A stretch of 64,000 bases of DNA from positions 1-64,000 of the forward strand of contig CAWGFN010000003.1 in NCBI GenBank assembly GCA_963821885.1, in the 5' to 3' direction. The notes beneath the pieces were generated by a model, which worked only from the letters and a program-made list of their open reading frames with translations, had not been told where the DNA came from and ran no database searches. Numbering within the stretch: position 1 is the first letter of the stretch; every line of letters begins with the position of its first letter. The DNA comes from Oleiagrimonas sp963821885. GTDB taxonomy: Bacteria > Pseudomonadota > Gammaproteobacteria > Xanthomonadales > Rhodanobacteraceae. Of the stretch, positions 46,449-54,686 are shown piece after piece. The translations under genes and the position numbers were made by a program.

Positions 46449-48011
46449 TCAGGCCTCGACCTGCGCGTCACCGCCGGTCGCTTCGGTGCCGACCCTGTTG
46501 CGGCCGTCCCGCTTGGCGTCCAGCAGGATCCGATCGGCGCGCTTGAAGGCCTGCATGATGGTCTCCTCCCCGTCGATGGCGACCACGCCGAAGGTGGCTG
46601 CCAGCTGGCGGTCGGTTCCGGGGATGTCGGTGGCCAGGAGCAGCGAGCGCAGTCGTTCGCTGGTGGCGATTGCCTGCTCCAGTTCGATGCCGGGCAGCAG
46701 CAGCATGAATTCGTCACCGCCGAAACGCCCGAAGACATCCGACTGGCGCAGCTGCATGCGCACCGTCATGGCCAGGCGCACCAGCGCCTGGTCGCCCACG
46801 GCGTGTCCGAAGCTGTCGTTGACGTCCTTGAAGTGGTCGATGTCGAACAGGATCAGCGCGACCGGCAGGTTGAACCGGCGAGCGTTGGCCAGCTCGCGCT
46901 CGCTGGTTTCGAAGAAGTGGGTCTTGCTGGCCACCTTGGTCAGGCCGTCGCTGAGCGCCAGTTCGCTGAGCTGCTTGTTGCTGGCCACCAGCACCGGCAC
47001 GGCCAGGCCGAAATAGGCGCTGGCGGCGATCACGCAGATCGCGAACTGGTAGACCAGGGCCTGTTCGATGATGCCCAGCTCGGCGGCCCACAGGGCCATC
47101 ACGGTGCTGAAGGTGGCCAGGCTCAGGGCGCTGCGGAACGGACTCTCGGTATACACGATCCACATTTGCGGAATGATCAGGAAGAACACGCTGAAGGCGA
47201 TTTCCCGATGCTGGAAGTTGGCGGCCGAAATCATCACCACGCTGAGCAGGAAGATGCTGAGCAGCAGCTTGCTCAGGTAGGGGCCGACCGCGGCTTCCTG
47301 GGCGCGGAAGTCGAGGCCACCGAACCAGGACTGGATCTGCGGGTAGCCGCGGCTAAGGAGTCCCAGGAACATCGGCGTGAGGACCAGGGCGCCGGCCATG
47401 TCGCCGATCCACCAGGGCAGCCACAGGCCCTTGGCGCCGGCCGGATCGAGCATGCCGCTGATTTCCAGCGACTGCACGCCGCTGAGCGCCGCGGCCAGCG
47501 CCGACAGCGAACCGATCGCCAGGAAGGCGATGATGATCGCCGGCAGCGACTGCATGGTGGAACGGCGCACGATCTGCCGCAGGATGCCGGCGCCGATGCC
47601 GTACGACAGGCAGTGCGCGACGCCGAATGTCAGGCCCGACATCAGCAGTTCCCGCCACTCCGTATGGTTCGGATACATGCTCGAGCCCCAGAAGGTGCTG
47701 GCGACCGAGCAGACCATGAGCATGGGCACGGCGCGCCATCCCATCACCAGTAGCGCGGCGAAGCTCAGGCCGGCCGGAGGGAACCAGAGGCTGGCATGCG
47801 GCGCATAGTGCATCAGGACGGAAATGCGCCAGAGCAGCAGCCAGGACACGCCCAGAGCGATGTGCCGATAGACGACACGATGACTGATCGTGCGCGCCCA
47901 TGTCCCCGCGTGCTGCAGGGCCCGGGCATGCCAGGTTGGCTGGGAGGGCGAGGTCACGAGGGTGCCTGGTATTCCGTTAGCCTTGCTTCCAATAGTAGAC
48001 CGAACCGTCAT
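46449..48011 (-). CDS. MASE1-GGDEF diguanylate cyclase
   Basis: A 520-aa membrane diguanylate cyclase that makes cyclic di-GMP from GTP. Residues about 45-345 contain eight or more membrane segments of the MASE1 sensor type (SLWFPPAGLSFAALLVMG, LPWWIGDMAGALVLTPMFLG). The GGDEF domain follows (SDGLTKVASKTHFFE, FDIDHFKDVNDSFGHAVGD) with the active site GGDEF at 431-435 and an intact inhibitory site RxxD (RQSD, 422-425). The start at 48011 overlaps the beta-propeller gene by 35 nt; a later GTG start is possible. Confidence 0.88.
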   Translation of the reverse strand: MTVRSTIGSKANGIPGTLVTSPSQPTWHARALQHAGTWARTISHRVVYRHIALGVSWLLLWRISVLMHYAPHASLWFPPAGLSFAALLVMGWRAVPMLMVCSVASTFWGSSMYPNHTEWRELLMSGLTFGVAHCLSYGIGAGILRQIVRRSTMQSLPAIIIAFLAIGSLSALAAALSGVQSLEISGMLDPAGAKGLWLPWWIGDMAGALVLTPMFLGLLSRGYPQIQSWFGGLDFRAQEAAVGPYLSKLLLSIFLLSVVMISAANFQHREIAFSVFFLIIPQMWIVYTESPFRSALSLATFSTVMALWAAELGIIEQALVYQFAICVIAASAYFGLAVPVLVASNKQLSELALSDGLTKVASKTHFFETSERELANARRFNLPVALILFDIDHFKDVNDSFGHAVGDQALVRLAMTVRMQLRQSDVFGRFGGDEFMLLLPGIELEQAIATSERLRSLLLATDIPGTDRQLAATFGVVAIDGEETIMQAFKRADRILLDAKRDGRNRVGTEATGGDAQVEA

Positions 48012-49215
48012 CGCTGCCGCCGAAGACAGCGTGGCCGTCGGCGCTGATGGCCATGGGCCAGTTCATCACCGGAGTGCCGTAGCGCCAGGACAGGCGGCCG
48101 CTGTCGACCTCGATGAGGTAGAAGTTGCCTGGAGTTTCCGATGGGCTTCCGGTCTGCGGCTGGCCATCGGTCGCGGTCACCCAGCGTGCGTCTCGGTCCA
48201 TGTTGATGCCCGGGTTGGGCTGGTACTCGAGCGCATGCTGCCACAGCGCGACCGGGACGCATCGCGACGCATCACCTGCTTCCTGCCGCGTGCGCACAGC
48301 ATACACGCAGCCGTTCTCGGCATCGGCGAGGTTGGCGCCACACACCACCCGCACCGCGTGATCGGTGCCCCGGGCAATGGCAATGCCATAGGCCACGTCC
48401 AGCGACATGTCCGCGGGTCCGTAGATCCACGCCGGCGTGCCGTCGGCCAGGCTGGTGTCCTGGTTGAACGCGGCAGCCTTGCCGTCATGGCGCGAGGCCG
48501 CCCACCAGCTGCCGTCGCCCAGCATCGCCACGTGCATGATGCCGCAGTCCGAATGGCTGGTGACGCGCAGCTTGAGGGTGCCGCCGTCGACCTCGAGCAG
48601 GTGGACCGCGCCGCCGGTGTCGGTTGCCGCCGCGAACGACGTGCGCCCGTCGGCGGCCAGGGCCAGGCTGCCGCTGCTGTCGAGCGAGGTGCCGACCACG
48701 ATGCGTTTGCCGTTCCCGCTGATGGCGCAGGATCGGCAGTATTCGTTGGTGAACGCCTGCTCGGCGAGTTTCACGAAGCGGCCGTCCTGCAGGTCGTAGA
48801 CGTGCAGACGATCGCCGCATACCGCGACGAGTCGCTGGCCATCGTCGCTCAGGTCGACCTGGTTCACGCGCGAGGGCAGTCGCTGGTCGAGCAGGCGCGT
48901 GCCATCATCGATGCGATAGGCGCGCAGGAAACCCGCGGCATCGGCGGTCTGGCTGATGGTGCCACCGGCGGCTCCAAGGTGGCCGTTGGCACTGACGGCG
49001 ACCCAGAACACGCCCTGATAGGCGGCATTGCCGAGGGGGTCGTTCCAGCGCGGCTTGCCTTCCCGGTCGTAGCAGTACACGGCGAAATCTCCGGTGCCGT
49101 ATTCCTGCGAGGTGCCGGCGAGGCAGACTGCTCCGTCAGCGCTGACGTCGGTTGAATTGATCTGGCAGCCGGATTGCGGCGTGCGCGTCCAATGCGGTGC
49201 CCGCTGATCCTTCAC
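47977..49215 (-). CDS. beta-propeller (WD40/PQQ-like) protein of unknown function
   Basis: A 412-aa protein built of repeated four-strand blades (for example VDLSDDGQRLVAVCGDRLHVYDLQDG, CAISGNGKRIVVGTSLDSSG, WPMAISADGHAVFGGSDDGSVYYW), about seven in all. No signal peptide, so probably cytosolic; it carries at least eight cysteines. GTG start with AGGGGGAAG upstream. The end overlaps the diguanylate cyclase gene by 35 nt on the same strand, so the two are probably one operon and may act together. Confidence 0.75.
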   Translation of the reverse strand: MKDQRAPHWTRTPQSGCQINSTDVSADGAVCLAGTSQEYGTGDFAVYCYDREGKPRWNDPLGNAAYQGVFWVAVSANGHLGAAGGTISQTADAAGFLRAYRIDDGTRLLDQRLPSRVNQVDLSDDGQRLVAVCGDRLHVYDLQDGRFVKLAEQAFTNEYCRSCAISGNGKRIVVGTSLDSSGSLALAADGRTSFAAATDTGGAVHLLEVDGGTLKLRVTSHSDCGIMHVAMLGDGSWWAASRHDGKAAAFNQDTSLADGTPAWIYGPADMSLDVAYGIAIARGTDHAVRVVCGANLADAENGCVYAVRTRQEAGDASRCVPVALWQHALEYQPNPGINMDRDARWVTATDGQPQTGSPSETPGNFYLIEVDSGRLSWRYGTPVMNWPMAISADGHAVFGGSDDGSVYYWKQG

Positions 49216-49298
49216 GCTACTTCCCCCTGTGGCCGGATCCTGGCCCTAGCATAGGACAGAAACACGTTCAGTTTTCAGCCCGGCTTGAAAAAGGCGGC

Positions 49299-49320
49299 CG
49301 GCCCGACGAAGTTCGGGCCG
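49299..49320 (-). terminator. probable terminator of the minus-strand sigma/membrane-protein operon
   Basis: CGGCCCGA and TCGGGCCG form an 8-bp perfect stem with a 6-nt loop. Reading on the minus strand, a run of five T follows six bases later (GCCGCCTTTTT), 39 nt after the stop of the gene at 49359. Confidence 0.55.
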
Positions 49321-49358
49321 TGGCTGGCGTGACCGTGTGGCCCGCGGGGTCGCGGGGG

Positions 49359-49823
49359 TCAGGCGGCGCTGCCGGCGCCCGTGGCCAGCTTCCCTGGGCG
49401 CGTGCGCCACAGGGCCGTGAGCCCGCTGCACAGGCCAAGACTCAGTAGCCACGGGCTGTCCAGCACGTGCAGTGGCGCCCAGTCGGTCACCGCCTGCAAC
49501 CAGGGGGCCGGTGACACCATGCCGTAGCTGGCGCCTGCCAGCAGTAGCAGCAGCATCAGCGACATCCCAGTGAGTTGATCGAATCGTTCGCTGGCGCCGG
49601 TCGGTGCGCGGACGACCTTGGCCGCGACGCGCTCGGCGAAGTCCGCGGGCAGCGGATCGGGCAGCGGCTGGCGCAGTGCGCGGGCCACCTGGCGGTAGGC
49701 GATCAGACGGGCGTCGCCGGCCTGTTCGGACAGACCCAGGCGTTCGGCGCGCAAGGCCTGCTCCTGGATGCGCCATTCGTCGGTGGGCAGGTCGGGTTCG
49801 TCGTGGCCGGGAGGCATGTTCAT
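49359..49823 (-). CDS. small membrane protein, candidate anti-sigma factor
   Basis: A 154-aa protein with a polar N-terminal half (residues 1-85, acidic then Arg-rich, containing YRQVARALRQPLPDPLPADFAERV) and two hydrophobic segments near residues 88-105 and 123-142. The layout of cytosolic domain plus membrane anchor and the 4-nt overlap with the ECF sigma gene are typical of anti-sigma pairs. No zinc-binding HxxxCxxC motif is present, so it would not be of the ZAS type. Function is inferred from position. Confidence 0.6.
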   Translation of the reverse strand: MNMPPGHDEPDLPTDEWRIQEQALRAERLGLSEQAGDARLIAYRQVARALRQPLPDPLPADFAERVAAKVVRAPTGASERFDQLTGMSLMLLLLLAGASYGMVSPAPWLQAVTDWAPLHVLDSPWLLSLGLCSGLTALWRTRPGKLATGAGSAA

Positions 49824-50383
49824 GGGCAGACTCCGATGCGGGTTTCCAGCAGCTGGCGCAGGCGGGCGCGGGCGCGGAACAGATGGCTCTTGACGGTGCC
49901 TTCGGCCAGGCCGGTGACAGCGGCGATGTCGGCGATCGGCAATTCGTCCAGATGATAGAGCGTGAGCACGCCGCGTTGCACCGGCGGCAGGCGCTCGATG
50001 GCGCCATGCAAAAGCGCGGCATGTTCGTCATCGACGGCCGCGGTTTCGACGTCGGCATCGTCGGCCACGCGGTCCAGCGGATCCTGCCCGCCGTCGCGCG
50101 CAGGCTCGGCCAGCGGAATGCGCTTGCGCTGGAGATGGCGCAGGGCCAGATTCCAGGCGATGCGGCCGATCCAGGTGCCCAGCGCGCTGTCGCCGCGGTA
50201 CTGGCGCAAAGTGCGGTGCACGCGCAGAAAGGTCTCCTGGCACAGGTCGCGCGTATCCTCGGGATCGCGGACCAGGCGCTGGATGATGTGCCGACACAGG
50301 TTCTGGTGCGTTGTCACCAGGCGTGCGAACGCGCCCGGCGCATCGGCCAGCACGGCATTGACCAGTTCGCGGTCCGCGTTCAT
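49820..50383 (-). CDS. ECF RNA polymerase sigma factor (RpoE-like)
   Basis: A 187-aa ECF sigma factor. Region 2 has the normal acidic motif DPEDTRDLCQETFLRVHRTL and the -10 recognition segment GTWIGRIAWNLALRHLQRKR; region 4 has LPPVQRGVLTLYHLDELPIADIAAVTGLAEGTVKSHLFRAR. It overlaps the downstream membrane-protein gene by 4 nt. ATG 50383 lacks a clear ribosome site but fits the family start. A small membrane-protein gene is divergent at 50517. Confidence 0.9.
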   Translation of the reverse strand: MNADRELVNAVLADAPGAFARLVTTHQNLCRHIIQRLVRDPEDTRDLCQETFLRVHRTLRQYRGDSALGTWIGRIAWNLALRHLQRKRIPLAEPARDGGQDPLDRVADDADVETAAVDDEHAALLHGAIERLPPVQRGVLTLYHLDELPIADIAAVTGLAEGTVKSHLFRARARLRQLLETRIGVCP

Positions 50384-50516
50384 GCGGGAGGTTCCGGTTC
50401 CATGGCTGCTATAGATACGCCATTGCACGCCGTGGTTGCAGTGCATTTGCCTGCAACCGTATGGCTGCGGGCCGTATCCAACGGTTCGAATCCACTTCCT
50501 TCAACCGGAGCCTTTC

Positions 50517-50843
50517 ATGATCAGTCCCCCACTCATTCCCATCGTCCTGTTCCTCTGCATCACCTACGCCATCAAGGCCATTCTCGACGCCCGCGTGCGC
50601 CTGCGCATGGTGTCGGAGGGCGTGGGCGAGGACATGGTGCGCTCGCTACTGAAGGAGGACGAGCAGCGCCGTCGTCTCGGCGCGCTGCGCTGGGGCGTGG
50701 TGCTGGTCGCGCTGGCCATCGGCTTCGGCATCATCCAGGCCGCCGGCTGGGACACCATCAACGCCGGCGTGGTCGCGGTGCTGGCCGCCGCCACCGGCCT
50801 GGGCAACCTGGCCTTCTTCGCGGTGGCCCGGCGGATGCAGTAA
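50517..50843 (+). CDS. small inner-membrane protein of unknown function
   Basis: A 108-aa protein with a membrane segment at residues 3-20, a charged middle (VRLRMVSEGVGEDMVRSLLKEDEQRRRLG), and two membrane segments near 58-75 and 80-103. It is divergent from the ECF sigma gene at 50383 (133 nt between starts), so it may be a target or accessory of that regulator. Ribosome site GGAG. Confidence 0.7.
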   Translation: MISPPLIPIVLFLCITYAIKAILDARVRLRMVSEGVGEDMVRSLLKEDEQRRRLGALRWGVVLVALAIGFGIIQAAGWDTINAGVVAVLAAATGLGNLAFFAVARRMQ

Positions 50844-50851
50844 CCCACCTG

Positions 50852-50879
50852 GGCCGGGCGCTGCCCCATGCGCCCGGCC
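50852..50879. terminator. hairpin between convergent genes
   Basis: GGCCGGGCGC and GCGCCCGGCC form a 10-bp perfect stem with an 8-nt loop, between the stop codons of the small membrane protein and dinB. No T run follows; probably a bidirectional 3' end. Confidence 0.5.
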
Positions 50880-50892
50880 GGACGGGCCGGCC

Positions 50893-52035
50893 TCAGCAAC
50901 CGTGGTCCTTGCTTCGCGCCGTGCCGGTCTCTGGCGGCCCCGTGCGAGCCATGCCGAACAGGTCGCTCTGCACCAGGTGGCTGTCGGCATCGACGAAGCC
51001 GGAAAGGCCCACGCCGACCAGGCGGTAGCGCGTGGTCGGCGCCATCTCCACCCGCGAACGCAGGGCGCAGGCGATGTCGGCCAGCTCGCGTTCTGATCGT
51101 GGTGGCTGTTGCGGGGTGAGGCTGCGGGTCAGGATGCGGAAGTCCGCGGTCTTGAGCTTGAGGACCACGGTGCGCGCCACCCGCGGGTGTTCATCGTCGG
51201 TCTTGCGGTCGTAGGCGCTCCAGGTCTTGCCCGCGAGGCGGCGGATGTGCGGCTCCAGGGCATCCAGCGGCAGATCCTCGGCGAAGGTGTCCTCGGAGGA
51301 GATCTGCTGCAGCGTGCGGTCGTTGCTGACCGGGCGCTCGTCGATGCCGCGCGCCAGTTCGTACAGGCGCCCGCCCCAGCGGCCGAAGCGTTGCTCCAGC
51401 GCGCTGCGCGGATGCTTGCGCAGGTCGCCAACGGTGCGAATGCCGAGCTTGCCCAGGCGCTGCTGCATCACCTTGCCGACACCGGGAATCTTGCCCACGT
51501 CCAGTGGCGTCAGGAACGTCTCCACCTGGGCCGGGCGAATCACGAATTGCCCGTTGGGCTTGTTCCAGTCCGAGGCGATCTTGGCCAGGAACTTGTTCGG
51601 CGCGATGCCTGCCGAGGCGGTCAGTTGCGTCTCGTCGCGGATCTCGTCTCGGATGGCCTCGGCGGTGGCGGTGGCCGAGGGCAGGCCGGAGCGGGCGTGG
51701 GTGACGTCCAGATAGGCCTCGTCCAGCGACAGCGGCTCGATCAGCTCGGTGTGGCGCGCGAAGATCGCGTGGATCTGCCGGGAGACGGCCTTGTAGCGGG
51801 AAAAGTCCGGCGCCACGAACACCGCCTCCGGGCACAGCCGTTCGGCGCGCAGCGCCGGCATCGCCGAGTGCACGCCGAAGGTGCGTGCCTCGTAGCTGGC
51901 CGCGCACACCACCGAGCGCGCGCCGCGCCAGGCCACCACCACCGGCTTGCCGCGCAGGGACGGATCGTCGCGCTGCTCGACCGACGCGTAGAACGCGTCC
52001 ATGTCGACGTGGATGATCTTGCGCGGGGAAGCCAT
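50893..52035 (-). CDS. dinB: DNA polymerase IV (Y-family)
   Basis: A 380-aa translesion polymerase. Catalytic residues Asp11 (VDMDAFYASVEQ) and Asp105-Glu106 (SLDEAYLDVT) are intact; the helix-hairpin-helix region (KIPGVGKVMQQRLGKLGIRTVGDL) and the little-finger domain follow. Near the C-terminus VQSDLFG is a beta-clamp-binding motif (QxxLF). Length is somewhat longer than E. coli DinB (351). I see no LexA box upstream by eye. ATG 52035. Confidence 0.94.
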   Translation of the reverse strand: MASPRKIIHVDMDAFYASVEQRDDPSLRGKPVVVAWRGARSVVCAASYEARTFGVHSAMPALRAERLCPEAVFVAPDFSRYKAVSRQIHAIFARHTELIEPLSLDEAYLDVTHARSGLPSATATAEAIRDEIRDETQLTASAGIAPNKFLAKIASDWNKPNGQFVIRPAQVETFLTPLDVGKIPGVGKVMQQRLGKLGIRTVGDLRKHPRSALEQRFGRWGGRLYELARGIDERPVSNDRTLQQISSEDTFAEDLPLDALEPHIRRLAGKTWSAYDRKTDDEHPRVARTVVLKLKTADFRILTRSLTPQQPPRSERELADIACALRSRVEMAPTTRYRLVGVGLSGFVDADSHLVQSDLFGMARTGPPETGTARSKDHGC

Positions 52036-52104
52036 GGTCGGGTCGGGACATGCGGACGACCCCCCGATTGTACGCAGGGCACGGGATCATGGCGGCAGGC
52101 CGGG

Positions 52105-52470
52105 TCAGCGTGCGGGGCTGTGGTTGTCCGGCTGCGCGGCCGTCTGCACCAGGTACAGGCGTACGTTGGCCTGGCCGCTGGGCAGGTGCAGGGCGGCGCC
52201 ATGTTCCACGCGCAGCCCGGTTGCGGGTATCGCTGGTTGCATCGCGGCGCGCAGCGCCGAGGTCAGGGTGCGGGTGTGATGCCAGCGCTGGATCGGTGCG
52301 GGCAGCAGGGCGGCCAGTGCCAGTGCCGGGACGGCCACCGCCACGGCCCAGCGCAGCGCACGGCGGGAACGTCGGCGGCGCGATCCGGCCTCGGCGAGGC
52401 GTGCTCGAAGGCGCACCGCGCCGCCGGGCGGTGGATCCAGTTCGGGCAGCAGGGATTTCAGTTCACGCAT
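52105..52470 (-). CDS. small membrane protein, candidate anti-sigma factor
   Basis: A 121-aa protein with a short cytosolic N-terminus rich in Arg (ARLAEAGSRRRRSRRALR), one membrane helix (about residues 40-60), and an extracytoplasmic part of 60 residues ending in strands (NVRLYLVQTA). It overlaps the ECF sigma gene by 8 nt, the layout expected of an anti-sigma factor, but it carries no recognised anti-sigma domain. Confidence 0.58.
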   Translation of the reverse strand: MRELKSLLPELDPPPGGAVRLRARLAEAGSRRRRSRRALRWAVAVAVPALALAALLPAPIQRWHHTRTLTSALRAAMQPAIPATGLRVEHGAALHLPSGQANVRLYLVQTAAQPDNHSPAR

Positions 52471-52957
52471 CGTCTTGGGTTCCCATCGATTGCCTCAGTC
52501 GCGCCATGGCCTGGTGCTTGCGCGAAGCCACGGTGCCGGCGGGGATGCCCAGCACCGCGGCGATCTCGGCGCCGCGCAGGCCACTGAATTCGGCCAGAAG
52601 CAGCACCTCGCGCGAGGCCGCCGGAAGCTCGGCCAGGGCCTTCCGCAGCCGGCGCACGGCGAGGAAATCGGACGCGCCCGACTCGGCTGCCAGCGGCGCG
52701 ACCTCGTCCAGCGAGCCGAATCGCCACAGCTTGCGCCAGCGCAGCCGGTTGCGCGCCAGGTTCAGCGCCGTGGTCCACGCCAGCGCATCCAGCGTGTCCG
52801 GCTCCACCCGATCGCGCCGCGCCCAGATCCGCAGGTAGGCGTCGTGGATCAGATCCTGGCAGTCCTGGGCCTGCCACAGCATGCGGTAGAGCACGTTGTA
52901 GAGCGGTTTCTCCAGGCGCCGGTAGCTGGCATGGAGCGCATCCTCGCGCAACGTCAC
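52463..52957 (-). CDS. ECF RNA polymerase sigma factor
   Basis: A 164-aa ECF factor. Region 2 contains AQDCQDLIHDAYLRIWAR and the segment LAWTTALNLARNRLRWRKLW; region 4 contains LPAASREVLLLAEFSGLRGAEIAAVLGIPAGTVASRKHQAMARLR. The start is GTG 52957 (12 nt after the upstream lipoprotein gene); no alternative ATG lies near. It forms a three-gene cassette lipoprotein - sigma - small membrane protein. Confidence 0.87.
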   Translation of the reverse strand: MTLREDALHASYRRLEKPLYNVLYRMLWQAQDCQDLIHDAYLRIWARRDRVEPDTLDALAWTTALNLARNRLRWRKLWRFGSLDEVAPLAAESGASDFLAVRRLRKALAELPAASREVLLLAEFSGLRGAEIAAVLGIPAGTVASRKHQAMARLRQSMGTQDDA

Positions 52958-52969
52958 GCCCGCGGCGCC

Positions 52970-53770
52970 TCAGTGCGCGGACTCGGTGGATTGATCCACT
53001 TGCACGACCAGCAGGTTCATCAGGGTCCGGTTGCCGGAGTCCGGCTTTGCACCCGGGTTGCTGGGGCCCTGGGCCAGCACCAGGTAATGGCCGGAACGCA
53101 CGATGGCACTAGTGTCCAGAAGGGGAAAGGTGCGCTTGGTCTGATCCTGGAATTTGACGTCCAGGTCGATCAGTCCACCCGCGCTGGGCCCGGCATTGAA
53201 TTCGAAGATGTGGTGGTGGCTGGTCATGATCCTTCCGCCATTGTTGGAGGCGGCATCGGTGGAAAAGCGGCTCACCGAGGAGACGGCTTCCTCGAGCACG
53301 AAATGGCTGGGGCCCAGCGATGCGCGGATGAGCTTGAGCGTGGGTGCCAGCGGTTCGAGCGCCGCATCGTCCGGCCCGGTGCCCGCCTTGGCCTGCACGA
53401 CCCAGAAGTGGACGTGGTACTGGTAGATCTTCGCTGCATCGGGCCGGACGTTCTTCGCGTCCTCGGACAGGGTGCGAATTGTCGCTCGGATGGATCGCTG
53501 CAGGTCCTCGGGCGCCAGCACCATCACGGTGCCGGGAAAGGGCGAGGTCACGCGCATCCCGTTGTCGCGACCCTTGACGATGTTGCCCACGGTGTTGCCG
53601 GCCAGCACGCTGTGCAGGGCTTGGACCAGGTGCTGTGAATCCTGTGCCGGCACATGGTAAAGCTCGAGCTTCATGGTTGCCGCCTGTGTGGTGCCCGGCT
53701 GAGCGTGCTGGCAGGCGGTCAGGCCCAGGACGAGCACGGTGGCGGCGAGGGTGGCAACGAGCTTGTTCAT
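52970..53770 (-). CDS. lipoprotein with secretin-like fold, first gene of an ECF cassette
   Basis: A 266-aa predicted lipoprotein (lipobox LTAC, cysteine at residue 20). Residues about 32-110 (MKLELYHVPAQDSQHLVQALHSVLAG ... GTVMVLAPEDLQRSIRATIRTL) look like the small alpha/beta ring-forming domains of secretins (N0/N1); the rest is beta-rich, with YHVHFWVVQAKAG and HHHIFEFNAG. The resemblance is by eye and not certain. ATG 53770 has GGAG 6 nt upstream and is preferred over TTG 53776. It is cotranscribed with the sigma gene. Confidence 0.7.
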   Translation of the reverse strand: MNKLVATLAATVLVLGLTACQHAQPGTTQAATMKLELYHVPAQDSQHLVQALHSVLAGNTVGNIVKGRDNGMRVTSPFPGTVMVLAPEDLQRSIRATIRTLSEDAKNVRPDAAKIYQYHVHFWVVQAKAGTGPDDAALEPLAPTLKLIRASLGPSHFVLEEAVSSVSRFSTDAASNNGGRIMTSHHHIFEFNAGPSAGGLIDLDVKFQDQTKRTFPLLDTSAIVRSGHYLVLAQGPSNPGAKPDSGNRTLMNLLVVQVDQSTESAH

Positions 53771-53810
53771 GATCAACTCCCTGGCGGGGCGATGGACCCA
53801 CCTTCCTCCA

Positions 53811-53816
53811 TGTATA
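53811..53816 (-). promoter_or_regulatory. -10-like element for the lipoprotein/ECF cassette
   Basis: On the minus strand TATACA is preceded after 17 nt by TGAAAC, a -35 somewhat like the GAAC-type boxes read by ECF factors. Autoregulation of the cassette is possible but unproven. Confidence 0.25.
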
Positions 53817-53885
53817 CCCGCGAGCGCGGATTTGTTTCATCCGGGTTCCGGCCGGGGCACGGGACCACCTGGGCGTGCGCCCTGT

Positions 53886-53891
53886 TATAAA
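53886..53891 (+). promoter_or_regulatory. -10 element for the gene at 53925
   Basis: TATAAA in GTTATAAAAGG, 33 nt before the start codon. No clear -35 is visible. Confidence 0.3.
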
Positions 53892-53924
53892 AGGTCATTT
53901 CCTGCTCGCTGGAGTGCCTGCTCG

Positions 53925-54677
53925 ATGACATCCAATCCCCTGCTGCGCATGTTTCCCGTCCTGCTCGTGCTTGCAGCAAGCGCGACCGCCGCCGCGGGAC
54001 CGGCGGCCGGACCTGACCTGGCCACGGTCTGCCCTGCCTTCGCGACATGGCTGAAGACGCATCACAAGGCGCCGCTCCCGCGGGCGACGGGCAAGCCGTC
54101 CGATCCGGCCATGCGCAAGGCGCTGCTGGAGATGATGCGGCGCGACCAGGCCGCCCGCCACGCCATGATCGACGCGCAGGGCAAGGCATCGCAGGCAGCG
54201 GCGGGCAAGCAGCTGGCCGCGGTCGATGCGGCCAACCTCAAGCGCCTGGCGCCGATGCTCGACGAGCACGGTTTCCCGTCGCCGGCGCGGGTGGGCCGGG
54301 ATGGCGTGGAAGCGGCCTTCGTCCTGGTCCAGCATGCCGACAGCGATCCGGCATTTCAGGCGCGCATGTTGCCGCAACTGGCGAAGCTGCATGGACAGGG
54401 CGAAGTGTCGGGCCAGAAATTCGCCTTGCTTACCGATCGCGTGTTGCGCGCGCAGGGCAAGCGGCAGCGCTACGGCACGCAGTTCGGGCCGGACAAGGCG
54501 CATCCCGGAACCGTCGTCCTACAGCCGGTGGAGGATGCGGCACACCTCGATGCGCGTCGCGCCGGGGTCGGCCTGCCGCCGCTGAAGGACTATGCCTGCG
54601 TGTTGTCGGCGACTTACCGCATGCCGGTGTCCCTGGGCGCGGGCGCGCCGGTGAACGCCTCTGGCAAGGCGCTCTGA
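53925..54677 (+). CDS. exported protein, DUF6624-like
   Basis: A 250-aa exported protein. Signal peptide about residues 1-24 (ending ATAAAG). The mature protein is helical: RKALLEMMRRDQAARHAMID, NLKRLAPMLDEHGFPSPARVGRDGVEAAFVLVQHADSD, QARMLPQLAKLH, then RYGTQFG. This pattern (RDQxxR, GxPxxxxVGxxxxxAxFxLVQHAD) matches the DUF6624 group, whose function is unknown. The gene is convergent with the Y-family polymerase gene (9-nt gap). Confidence 0.78.
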   Translation: MTSNPLLRMFPVLLVLAASATAAAGPAAGPDLATVCPAFATWLKTHHKAPLPRATGKPSDPAMRKALLEMMRRDQAARHAMIDAQGKASQAAAGKQLAAVDAANLKRLAPMLDEHGFPSPARVGRDGVEAAFVLVQHADSDPAFQARMLPQLAKLHGQGEVSGQKFALLTDRVLRAQGKRQRYGTQFGPDKAHPGTVVLQPVEDAAHLDARRAGVGLPPLKDYACVLSATYRMPVSLGAGAPVNASGKAL

Positions 54678-54686
54678 ACGCGGGGC

